From contig SXUH01000229.1 of assembly GCA_005791855.1 (NCBI GenBank), forward strand, positions 1 through 8,802: a stretch of DNA of 8,802 nt, written 5' to 3'. Below the pieces are notes generated by a model, which had not been told where the DNA came from, searched no databases, and saw only the letters and a list, made by a program, of their open reading frames with translations. The position numbers were made by a program, and so were the translations under genes. Positions 1 to 6,448 of this stretch are shown here, piece by piece. Position 1 is the stretch's first letter. Each line of letters opens with the position of its first letter. The stretch is from Bdellovibrionales bacterium (GTDB taxonomy: Bacteria > Bdellovibrionota > Bacteriovoracia > Bacteriovoracales > Bacteriovoracaceae).

Positions 1-208
1 GGTCGAGGCCGGGGAAGGCCAGGAGATCGACTACGGAGAGCTCCCGAAGGAAGAGAAGGGTAACACCGGCATGGTGGTCGACCTCATGCCGCTGCTCCGG
101 CAGTCGCTTGAGCGGAAGAAGAAGGACAAGGCGAGCGCTGGCCGCACCCACGCCACCCACAAGAAGAAGGCCGCGAAGAAGACTGCCTCCAAACGGAAAG
201 CAAGCTAG
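1..208 (+). CDS. ku: Ku protein, C-terminal fragment (5' end outside window)
   Basis: The open frame begins at base 2 and gives 68 residues ending in TAG at 206-208. Bacterial Ku is a homodimer that encircles DNA double-strand ends and recruits and stimulates LigD in non-homologous end joining. The stretch GMVVDLMPLLRQSLERKK matches the usual end of the bacterial Ku core, where a 'V-DLM-AL--SLE--K' pattern precedes a basic tail. The last 30 or so residues are a lysine- and alanine-rich tail (KKKAAKKTASKRK). Such tails in other bacterial Ku proteins modulate DNA binding and the contact with LigD. The Ku beta-barrel itself lies to the left of the window and cannot be checked. ligD starts nine bases downstream on the same strand, which strongly supports the call despite the short fragment. 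Confidence 0.88.
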   Translation, partial: VEAGEGQEIDYGELPKEEKGNTGMVVDLMPLLRQSLERKKKDKASAGRTHATHKKKAAKKTASKRKAS

Positions 209-217
209 GGGTGACGC

Positions 218-2707
218 ATGAAAGACCTACTGAAGGAATACAACAAGAAGCGGGACTTCTCGAAGACCAAGGAGCCCAGCGGGAAGCTCCAACGGAAGAA
301 GGCTTCGAAGCCCATCTTCGTGGTCCAGGAGCACCACGCGACCCGGCTCCACTACGACTTCCGCCTCGAGATCGAAGGGGTCCTGAAGAGCTGGGCCGTC
401 CCGAAGGGACCTTCGCTGGATCCGGCGGACAAGCGGCTCGCGGTCCAGACCGAAGACCACCCGATGGACTACGCCAACTTCCACGGCACCATCCCCAAGG
501 GCGAGTACGGCGGCGGAGAAGTGTTCATCTGGGACAAGGGAACCTGGGAACCGCTGGACGCGGATCCGGTGGCGGCCCTGAACAAGGGCCGCCTCGAGTT
601 CGAGATCAAGGGCAAGAAGCTCCACGGGAAGTTCATCCTCGTCCGGACCCACTACAAGGGCAACGACGAGAACAAGAAGAACTGGCTCCTCATTAAACGA
701 AGCGACGAGGACACCGGAGTCGTGAACCGGGACGTGAAGGTCAAGGCGGCCGCGAAGAAGGCGGCCTCGAAGAAGGTCGCTCCGAAGAGGGCCCTCGGCA
801 CGAAGAAGTCCCCCGACCTCGGCTCGGACAAGTGGCCCGGCTTCATCGCCCCCCAGCTCCCGCGGCTCGTGACCGCGGTCCCGAGCGAGGCCCGGAACTG
901 GGTCCACGAGATGAAGTACGACGGCTACCGGATGCAGGGGCAGGTGAAGAACTCCGTCGCCACCCTCCTCACGCGGAAGGCGCTGGACTGGAGTAACTCC
1001 TTCCCCCACATCGTCAACGCCCTGAACGAGCTGCCGATCACAAACGCCGTCTTCGACGGCGAGATCATCGCCACGGACGCGGAGGGCAAGAGTGACTTCC
1101 AGAAGCTCCAGAATTCCATCAAGGCAAAGAACGACGACCACCTCCGCTACTACCTCTTCGACGTCCTCTACCTCAATGGCCGGGACCTCCGCCACCTGCC
1201 GCTGCTGGAGCGGAAGGAGATCCTCCAGGGGCTCTTGAAGAAGGCCGGCAAGCACCTGGCCTACAGTGACCACTTCGTGGAGAACGGAAACGACTTCTTC
1301 CAGGCGTCCTGCCAGTACAAGCTCGAGGGCATCGTCTCGAAGCTCGCCGACGCCCCCTACGTCTCCGGGAGGAACGACTACTGGGTGAAGACCAAGTGCA
1401 CCTCGCGGCAGGAGTTCGTGATCGCCGGGTGGACCGACCCCAAGGGCGGCCGGACCGGAATCGGCGCGCTCCTTCTGAGCGTCTTCGAGGACGGTGAGCT
1501 CCGCTACGCCGGGAAGGTCGGAACCGGCTTCAACAACGCCTCCCTCCGGGACATGAAGAAGACCCTCACCCCGCTTGAGACGAAGCAGTCCCCGATAACG
1601 AAGAACGCTCCGAGGGAACGGGGGATCCACTGGGTGAAACCGGTGAAGGTCTGCGAGGTCTCATTCTCGCAGATCACCTCCGACGGAATCCTCCGGATCC
1701 CGGTGTTCCAGGGGATGCGGGAAGACAAACCAGCGGAGGAAATCCACATGGAGAAAGCGAAGGACATGAACAAGAAAGCAGTGAGGAAGAAGGCTCCGGC
1801 CAAGAAGACTTCGAAGAAAGCGGCACCCGGAGAAAAGGTCATCTCCTCTCCGGAGAAGGTCCTCTTCAAGGCCGAGGGCAAGACCAAGCAGGACGTCGCG
1901 GACTTCTACAAGGCGATCTCGAAGGTCATGATCCCGTACCTCGCCGACAGGCCCCTGTCACTGGTGAGATGCCCCAACGGCTCCGACGAGGCCTGCTTCT
2001 TCCAGAAGCACGTCGGCGCCCACGCGCCCGAGTCCTTCCACACCTTCCCGGTGAAGGAAGAGAAGGGGGAGGGGATCTACATCACCATCGATTCGCTGGA
2101 GGGGTTGATGGAGCTCGTCCAGATGAACGCCTTCGAGCTCCACGCCTGGAACTGCCACAAGGACAGCTACCTGCGCCCGGACCAGATCGTCATGGACTTC
2201 GACCCCGGCCCCGGGGTGGAGTGGAAGACGGTGGTGGCGAGCGCCTTCGAGCTCCGGGAGATGCTCGACGACCTCGGGCTCAAGAGCTTCGTGAAGTTCA
2301 CCGGCGGGAAGGGGCTCCACGTGCACATCCCGATCGCGCCCATCTACACCTGGGACCAGGTCAAGTCCTTCTCCCAGAGCCTCGCCCGGGAGCTCGAGCG
2401 CCGGAAGCCCGAGCTCTACGTCTCGAACATGTCCAAGAAGCTCCGGAACAAGAAGATCTTCGTGGACTACCTCCGGAACGGCTACGGCGCCACCGCGGTC
2501 GTCCCGTACTCGCTGCGGGCCAAGCCGACGAGTGCCATCGCCATGCCGGTGGAGTGGAGCGAGCTCAAGAAGATCAAGGGACCGCAGGACTTTACCATGG
2601 ACAAGGCGCTGAAGAAGATCAAGGCCCGGAAGTCGGATCCGTGGAAGGGGATGCTGAACCTCAAGCAGAAGATCAAGATCCTGAAGCCCGAGAAGAAGGC
2701 CGCCTAA
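218..2707 (+). CDS. ligD: Multifunctional NHEJ DNA ligase LigD (PE-LIG-POL)
   Basis: An 829-residue ATP-dependent ligase that processes, fills and seals double-strand breaks with Ku. Domain order is the Pseudomonas one, not the mycobacterial POL-PE-LIG. The 3'-phosphoesterase domain covers about residues 10-165, with H39, H45, D47, R49, H81 and Y85. The ligase domain covers about 205-400: motif I KYDGYR with nucleotidyl-acceptor K233, DGE at 280-282, FD at 314-315, EGIVSK at 370-375 and WVKTK at 389-393. The OB fold covers about 400-510 and ends in the typical VFQGMREDKP. The primase-polymerase domain covers about 545-820, with metal ligands D660, D662 and D750 and the GGKGLHVH segment at 696-703. 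All catalytic residues I could check are present and the length is normal for the three-domain form. Lysine/alanine-rich linkers lie at about 174-197 and 517-540. The ATG follows a Shine-Dalgarno-like AGGGG (207-211) that overlaps the Ku stop codon, so the two genes are probably co-transcribed and translationally coupled. Its stop overlaps that of the convergent lipoprotein gene. Confidence 0.97.
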   Translation: MKDLLKEYNKKRDFSKTKEPSGKLQRKKASKPIFVVQEHHATRLHYDFRLEIEGVLKSWAVPKGPSLDPADKRLAVQTEDHPMDYANFHGTIPKGEYGGGEVFIWDKGTWEPLDADPVAALNKGRLEFEIKGKKLHGKFILVRTHYKGNDENKKNWLLIKRSDEDTGVVNRDVKVKAAAKKAASKKVAPKRALGTKKSPDLGSDKWPGFIAPQLPRLVTAVPSEARNWVHEMKYDGYRMQGQVKNSVATLLTRKALDWSNSFPHIVNALNELPITNAVFDGEIIATDAEGKSDFQKLQNSIKAKNDDHLRYYLFDVLYLNGRDLRHLPLLERKEILQGLLKKAGKHLAYSDHFVENGNDFFQASCQYKLEGIVSKLADAPYVSGRNDYWVKTKCTSRQEFVIAGWTDPKGGRTGIGALLLSVFEDGELRYAGKVGTGFNNASLRDMKKTLTPLETKQSPITKNAPRERGIHWVKPVKVCEVSFSQITSDGILRIPVFQGMREDKPAEEIHMEKAKDMNKKAVRKKAPAKKTSKKAAPGEKVISSPEKVLFKAEGKTKQDVADFYKAISKVMIPYLADRPLSLVRCPNGSDEACFFQKHVGAHAPESFHTFPVKEEKGEGIYITIDSLEGLMELVQMNAFELHAWNCHKDSYLRPDQIVMDFDPGPGVEWKTVVASAFELREMLDDLGLKSFVKFTGGKGLHVHIPIAPIYTWDQVKSFSQSLARELERRKPELYVSNMSKKLRNKKIFVDYLRNGYGATAVVPYSLRAKPTSAIAMPVEWSELKKIKGPQDFTMDKALKKIKARKSDPWKGMLNLKQKIKILKPEKKAA

Positions 2708-3480
2708 TACTTTGTTTTAATAAAATGCTCAAGGAGTTCGACGAGCTCCTTGGCATTCTTCTTAAACGACGCCTTCTGCTCCGAAGAGAGGGTCGGGAAG
2801 ATCTTCTGGATGATCTCCAGGATCCTCGTCCCCTCGTGGCCCGACGCCTGGAACTGTCTCATCGCCCCGAGGAGCTTCGCCGCCCGCCCGTCCAAGGTGT
2901 CCTTCTCCGAATAGATCCGCCGGAACTCTGCCTCTAGCCGAACCCGTCTCTCGACCCGCAGCTTCGAGCGTTCCGCGAGGTAGGGCTGGTAGGAGTCGAT
3001 GACCTCTTCCTGCTTCTTCTCCGTCTTCCCGAAGAAGTAGTTAAACTGCTTCTCGAACCCTTCCTTGCGCTGCTCGCTGGTCTTCGCGAGGTACTTCTTA
3101 TTGTCCTTTGCCATCGTCTCGTACAGGGCCTTCTGCTGGTTGGAATCGAGCTCCGCGAGGTGCTTGGAGATGACGTTGGCGATGAAGGCATCCACCAGCC
3201 GCTTGTAGAAACCTTCGAGGTCCGCGTAGACCCCCGCGACCCGTTGCGGGTCTTCGAGGTCGATGCCCTTGATGAGGCCGATGAGCTCCGTGGCCTGGGG
3301 CTTGGCACCGTTTAGGAAGGCCGAGACGTCCTTCTTCATGAGCTCGCTCTGCTTGGAGCTCAGGTTGACCTTCTTCTGGATCTGATGGTTGATGAGGGAG
3401 TCGGCGTTGGTGACGGCGATCTTCTTTGCGACACAGCCGTAGCTCAGGACCGAAGCGACGAGTAGGGATGAGATTTTCAT
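2704..3480 (-). CDS. Predicted lipoprotein, DUF6279-like
   Basis: A 258-residue, mostly alpha-helical protein. Residues 1-15 form a signal peptide (MKISSLLVASVLSYG) followed by C16, suggesting type II lipoprotein processing. The box is SYG-C with Ser at -3, so it is not canonical. The mature part follows the DUF6279 pattern: a helix beginning 'LSSKQSELMKKDVSAFL' near residue 40, a 'DLEGFYKRLVDAFI' helix near 87-100, then 'LDSNQQKALYETMAKDNKKY' (111-130) and a charged 'SEQRKEGFEKQFNYFFG' region. I recognise the family from these patterns and did not search for it. The family's function is unknown; an envelope location is expected. Start: the ATG has AAGGTG four bases upstream (complement of 3485-3490). 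The gene is divergent from the metalloprotease gene and converges on ligD, overlapping its stop codon by four bases, so it is probably monocistronic. Confidence 0.8.
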   Translation of the reverse strand: MKISSLLVASVLSYGCVAKKIAVTNADSLINHQIQKKVNLSSKQSELMKKDVSAFLNGAKPQATELIGLIKGIDLEDPQRVAGVYADLEGFYKRLVDAFIANVISKHLAELDSNQQKALYETMAKDNKKYLAKTSEQRKEGFEKQFNYFFGKTEKKQEEVIDSYQPYLAERSKLRVERRVRLEAEFRRIYSEKDTLDGRAAKLLGAMRQFQASGHEGTRILEIIQKIFPTLSSEQKASFKKNAKELVELLEHFIKTKY

Positions 3481-3608
3481 TTAGCACCTTGGTTTCCTCA
3501 GGATTGATTTTATATGGCCTGGAATGAAATGCATACCCGGGAGTAGGTGACTAAAGGAGTTGGGTACCTCGACCTTATGCTCTTCCGACGGGATGACGAT
3601 ACGGAACC
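3481..3608. promoter_or_regulatory. Divergent intergenic region with probable promoters
   Basis: This 128-base gap separates the starts of the leftward lipoprotein gene and the rightward protease gene, so it should hold a promoter for each. For the leftward gene, a -10-like TATAAA is visible (complement of 3509-3514), which would give a 5' leader of about 20 bases. No good -35 stands 16-18 bases upstream of it. For the rightward gene I see no convincing -10/-35 pair. A strong Shine-Dalgarno-like AAAGGAG lies at 3553-3559 but is about 50 bases from the annotated start. The region is AT-richer than the flanking genes around 3500-3530. Confidence 0.45.
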
Positions 3609-3612
3609 ATGA
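3577..3612 (+). CDS. Possible 11-residue leader ORF overlapping the protease start (ATGA)
   Basis: An ATG at 3577 opens a short frame, MLFRRDDDTEP, whose TGA stop (3610-3612) overlaps the ATG of the metalloprotease gene (3609-3611) as ATGA. This is the arrangement typical of translational coupling. The protease ATG has only a weak ribosome-binding site (GGA at 3603-3605), while AAAGGAG stands at 3553-3559, 17 bases before the leader ATG, which is longer than ideal. The peptide has no recognisable attenuator features such as runs of one amino acid. An overlap of this kind can easily occur by chance, so this is a low-confidence call. Confidence 0.2.
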   Translation: MLFRRDDDTEP

Positions 3613-4718
3613 GATTCTTCCTCGCCATCTTTATAACTCTGCACGTCCAAAGCTCCCTCGCAGAATCCGTCACCATCGAAGCCGCCTTCGGGGATTCCCT
3701 CGGTCTCTCCGAATCGGTGGCGGCGACCCCGTTAACCTCTCCCACCCAGGATACCGGCTACGATCTCCGCTGCGACGGCCTGGGAACAGCTTTCTGCCAA
3801 GGCCAGGCCGGCATTAAGTTCTACTCCTTCGAAGACGACCCGACTTTCCTCAAGATGAAGGCGGAACTCGTCGCTCGGAACGTTCCGCTGGTCGGTGGGG
3901 TGAAGGATCGGTACGCCGTGGAGTACGTGAGCAGGCTCGAAGGCGAACTCCTGAACCGGATCGGAACGACGACGGGCAAGCTCAAGGCCGACCTGGACAA
4001 GCTCCTCACCCGGCTTCCCGAAGTCTGGCCCGGAACCCCGGAGGAGAAAGGACTCGTGAGAGCTGCCGTCGCGAAGGCTTCCATCCTCTCCCTGGGTGAA
4101 CTCCTTACTGCCCTCTGGAAAGACGGCGAGGCCGAGAACTTCATCAAGTTCTACACCAAGATGTTCGTCTCCACCTGCAACAAGGAAAACGGCCCGGCCG
4201 TCTTCAGCTACAATGCCTTCAAGCTCGACAACGTCAACTTCATCACCAAAGCACCCATCGTCCCTGGCCTCGGAGACAAGCTCGTGATCTACTGCCCGGC
4301 CGTGATCCTCAGCGCCCATCAGAACTCGAATGACCTGACCCAGCTTTTGGACGTCCTAACTTTCGTCCTGGGCCATGAGCTCACCCACATCGTGGACGTG
4401 ACCCAGAAGCCTCAACTCTACGGGCAATTCCCGGCCTGCATCAAAAAGAGCTACACCTTTCCCCTCTCCGAAGCCGCACTTTCTCTCAAAGAGCTCAGCG
4501 CCGATGTCGGTGGTATCCATCTGATCCTGGATCGGTTCAAGGGCCGCACCCACGTCGATACCTACCAGAGCCTTCGCAAAGTCCTGGCGCCCTTCCTCTG
4601 CTTGAATAAGCTTCCCCAGAGCTTCAGCCGGAAGCGGCTGGACGTGTTCGGTAGAAACCCCGAGGTCATCAAGGCCCTCGGCTGTCAGGGCAAGACAGTG
4701 CCCCTGTGTCATCAGTAG
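3609..4718 (+). CDS. Secreted zinc metalloprotease, compact M13 (neprilysin)-like gluzincin
   Basis: A 369-residue exported protein. The signal peptide is residues 1-18, with likely cleavage after SSLA. The catalytic motif is GHELTH at 255-260, so H256 and H260 would bind zinc and E257 would be the general base. The third ligand is probably E295 in KELSADVGGI (294-303), with D299 completing the ExxxD signature. The wording 'HE-TH-D ... E--AD-GGI' and the ending 'FGRNPEVIKALGC' resemble the C-terminal catalytic half of M13 peptidases. M13 proteins are usually about 650-700 residues, however, and have a longer gap between the HExxH and the glutamate. Eight cysteines (55, 63, 190, 229, 277, 331, 359, 367) suit disulphides in the periplasm or outside the cell. 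An in-frame TGA at 3594-3596 fixes the ATG at 3609 as the start. Metalloprotease activity is well supported by the motifs. Assignment to M13 is inference and the substrate is unknown. Confidence 0.75.
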   Translation: MRFFLAIFITLHVQSSLAESVTIEAAFGDSLGLSESVAATPLTSPTQDTGYDLRCDGLGTAFCQGQAGIKFYSFEDDPTFLKMKAELVARNVPLVGGVKDRYAVEYVSRLEGELLNRIGTTTGKLKADLDKLLTRLPEVWPGTPEEKGLVRAAVAKASILSLGELLTALWKDGEAENFIKFYTKMFVSTCNKENGPAVFSYNAFKLDNVNFITKAPIVPGLGDKLVIYCPAVILSAHQNSNDLTQLLDVLTFVLGHELTHIVDVTQKPQLYGQFPACIKKSYTFPLSEAALSLKELSADVGGIHLILDRFKGRTHVDTYQSLRKVLAPFLCLNKLPQSFSRKRLDVFGRNPEVIKALGCQGKTVPLCHQ

Positions 4719-4782
4719 TCGACAAAATAGCTCAGTCCATTACATGATTGTCAAACTCACCCTTGTTTAGCAAACTTATTGA
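4719..4782 (+). promoter_or_regulatory. Short AT-rich gap, possible promoter for the PilZ-M23 unit
   Basis: A 64-base AT-rich spacer between two rightward genes. I see no terminator hairpin with a U-tract for the upstream protease gene. A -35-like TTGTCA (4748-4753) stands 17 bases from CAAACT (4771-4776), a poor -10. Transcription from this pair would begin close to the ATG at 4783. A small inverted repeat, GTTT-AGC-AAAC (4765-4775), overlaps this position and could be an operator or chance. No Shine-Dalgarno sequence precedes the ATG. Confidence 0.3.
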
Positions 4783-5472
4783 ATGTTCATCCTTGAAGGC
4801 TATCGCTCAAGCATCGAGTACCGGGAAATCCTGCGCATCCTCCAGAAGGCCACTTCGGAGCAGGAGAACATGATGTGGCAGACCCACGCCGTTGGCCGGA
4901 GTGTCGTCCCCATCCTGAACCTCGAGATCGACTTCGTGAACCGGGAAGTGGTGCTGACCTTCGACACCAAGAGGTTCATCCTCGATCCCCAGCTCCCGCT
5001 CTACGTGAAGCTCGGCTACCGCTCCACCGTCTTCAAGGTCATCGAGTACCGCCAGGGTCAGAAGTCCATCCACTTCGCCTTTCCGGAGGAGATCAAGACC
5101 GAGGAGCTCCGCTCCCGGCCGCGCTTCGAGTTCCCGCCGAACGTCGAGAAGGTCGTGAGCCTCAGGCCCTCCGTGGTCCGGATGCAGAAGGACACCGGGA
5201 ACGAGCTCCGGGTCCGGATCATCGACATCACCCTCTACGGGATGGGCCTCCTGATTTCGGAAGTTAACCGATCCTACTTCAAGAACAACAGAATTCTCTG
5301 GATCACCAGCATGAAGGACGAGCCTTTGGCATTGCCCATCCTGGCCGAAGTAATGTATATCACCAACGAGATCCCCTCCAAGTACATGAGCCGCAAGGTG
5401 AAGCAGCTCAAGGTCGGGATCCAGCTCTCGAGCACCATTCCCAAAGAGGTCTACGAAGATTTCTTGAAGTGA
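4783..5472 (+). CDS. PilZ-domain protein, probable c-di-GMP receptor
   Basis: A 229-residue cytosolic protein with no signal peptide or membrane segment. The N-terminal part (about 1-105) has an opening helix and then a beta-rich region, reminiscent of the YcgR-type N-terminal domain. The PilZ domain follows, with the RxxxR motif as RSRPR (R110 and R114) and the second motif as DITLYG (148-153), in which Thr replaces the usual Ser. These two motifs bind cyclic di-GMP in characterised PilZ domains, so binding is likely but not shown. The start is uncertain. ATG 4783 directly follows an in-frame TGA (4780-4782) and lacks a Shine-Dalgarno sequence. ATG 4873 (residue 31) has AGGAG six bases upstream but would delete the N-terminal helix. 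I keep 4783 because residues 9-32 look like part of the domain. The M23 gene follows after seven bases, and its ribosome-binding site overlaps this stop codon. Confidence 0.85.
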   Translation: MFILEGYRSSIEYREILRILQKATSEQENMMWQTHAVGRSVVPILNLEIDFVNREVVLTFDTKRFILDPQLPLYVKLGYRSTVFKVIEYRQGQKSIHFAFPEEIKTEELRSRPRFEFPPNVEKVVSLRPSVVRMQKDTGNELRVRIIDITLYGMGLLISEVNRSYFKNNRILWITSMKDEPLALPILAEVMYITNEIPSKYMSRKVKQLKVGIQLSSTIPKEVYEDFLK

Positions 5473-5479
5473 GGACCAG

Positions 5480-6448
5480 ATGAAATTTCTCTTCGTGTTT
5501 CTGATGCTGGCGTCGACGGCCTTCGCGCACGTGAACCTCACCGTGACCAAGGCCAACGAGCTGGCCACCGGGGTCCTCGAGACCCAGCTCGCCCACCCCT
5601 GGCCCTTCGAGCTCCTCTCCATCGGCCATAACATGCAGTCCTACCAGAACTACTCCGGGGAACCGTACTGGCACGATGGCCTCGACATCCGCTCGAAGCC
5701 CGACCAGCCGATCTACGCCGCCGCCGGCGGGAAGGTCGTGAACGTCGAGAACTACGTCCCGGGGAACCCCCTCTACTGGGAGATCGCCATCCTCGACGAC
5801 CAGGGCTTCGTCTGGAAGTACCACCACGTCGCCAAGGCTTCGATCCCCGCCGAGATCCAGGCCGCCTACGCGCAGGGAGCGAAGATCGCCGTCGGAACGT
5901 ACCTCGGAAACGTCGTCCGGTGGCCCGTCACCACCCACGGCGAGGTCTACCACCACCTGCACCTCCTGGTGGTCGGGAAGGACAAGCGCTACGTCAACCC
6001 GTTCCTCCTGATGATGCCTCTGCCGGACACGGTCGCCCCAGTCATCAATCAAATCGGGATCGCGAAGAACCATAGGCCGATCCAGGGCCAGCAGGTCTCA
6101 GGTCCGCACTCGATCTTTGTGGACGCGAGCGACCTGGTCCTCCACCGGACCTTCATCCTGCCGCCGCATCAGATCTCCTACCGCCTGGACAACGGCCCGG
6201 AGGTGATCGTCTGGCGCTTCGACACCCTCCCGTCGGGAACCAACGACAAGGACTTCATCAACGATTTCTATCTGGAGGGGACCTGCGGGAACTACAATTG
6301 CCGGAAGTTCTTCTTCAACCTGAACTTCACCACCCGCCGGCCCCGCGCCACCATGAACCTCGCCCCGGGGGAGCACCAGATCGAAGTCATGGTTGAGGAT
6401 ATCGTTGGCAATCGATCGGCAAGGCCTTTTCGCTGGCGAGTGCTTTAA
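5480..6448 (+). CDS. Secreted M23/LytM-family peptidase with C-terminal beta-rich domain
   Basis: A 322-residue exported protein. The signal peptide is residues 1-16 (cleavage after TAFA). The M23 domain spans about 40-180, with the metal-binding HxxxD motif at H65-D69 (WHDGLDIR), a YHH at 114-116 in the position of the middle catalytic histidine, and HxH at H159-H161 (YHHLH). All the residues expected of an active zinc peptidase are present, unlike degenerate LytM regulators such as EnvC or NlpD. M23 enzymes usually cut peptide cross-links or glycine bridges in peptidoglycan. Residues about 185-322 look like an Ig-like beta sandwich ending '...HQIEVMVEDIVGN', with a possible disulphide at C269-C274. 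The start ATG has GAGGA (5471-5475) overlapping the PilZ stop codon, so the two genes are probably one operon. The last 62 bases overlap the convergent transporter gene. A role in wall remodelling is inferred; the exact substrate is unknown. Confidence 0.9.
   Translation: MKFLFVFLMLASTAFAHVNLTVTKANELATGVLETQLAHPWPFELLSIGHNMQSYQNYSGEPYWHDGLDIRSKPDQPIYAAAGGKVVNVENYVPGNPLYWEIAILDDQGFVWKYHHVAKASIPAEIQAAYAQGAKIAVGTYLGNVVRWPVTTHGEVYHHLHLLVVGKDKRYVNPFLLMMPLPDTVAPVINQIGIAKNHRPIQGQQVSGPHSIFVDASDLVLHRTFILPPHQISYRLDNGPEVIVWRFDTLPSGTNDKDFINDFYLEGTCGNYNCRKFFFNLNFTTRRPRATMNLAPGEHQIEVMVEDIVGNRSARPFRWRVL

Noticed and set aside
227..1630. A 467-codon open frame on the minus strand opposite ligD
   Set aside because: It is a shadow of the strong C/G third-position bias of ligD. 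Its translation is Val/Leu/Glu/Gly/Asp-rich with no domain, and ligD shows every expected catalytic motif.
1969..2937. A 322-codon + strand frame overlapping the end of ligD and running into the lipoprotein gene
   Set aside because: Its translation is Arg/Pro/Ala-rich out-of-frame reading of ligD with no recognisable motif. It would also cross the ends of two well-supported genes.
3515..3532. A sigma-54-like TGGC...TGC pair in the divergent intergenic region
   Set aside because: The GG and GC elements are 13 bases apart rather than the required 10, and the rest of the consensus is missing.
3560..3817. An 85-codon + strand frame starting at TTG 3560 just after AAAGGAG
   Set aside because: The TTG directly abuts the Shine-Dalgarno-like sequence, so spacing is wrong. 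The product is Arg/Pro-rich and mostly overlaps the metalloprotease gene in another frame.
4807..5634. A 275-codon minus-strand frame opposite the PilZ and M23 genes
   Set aside because: Codon-bias shadow: Leu/Val/Glu/Asp/Gly-rich, with no signal or domain, opposite two genes with clear motifs.
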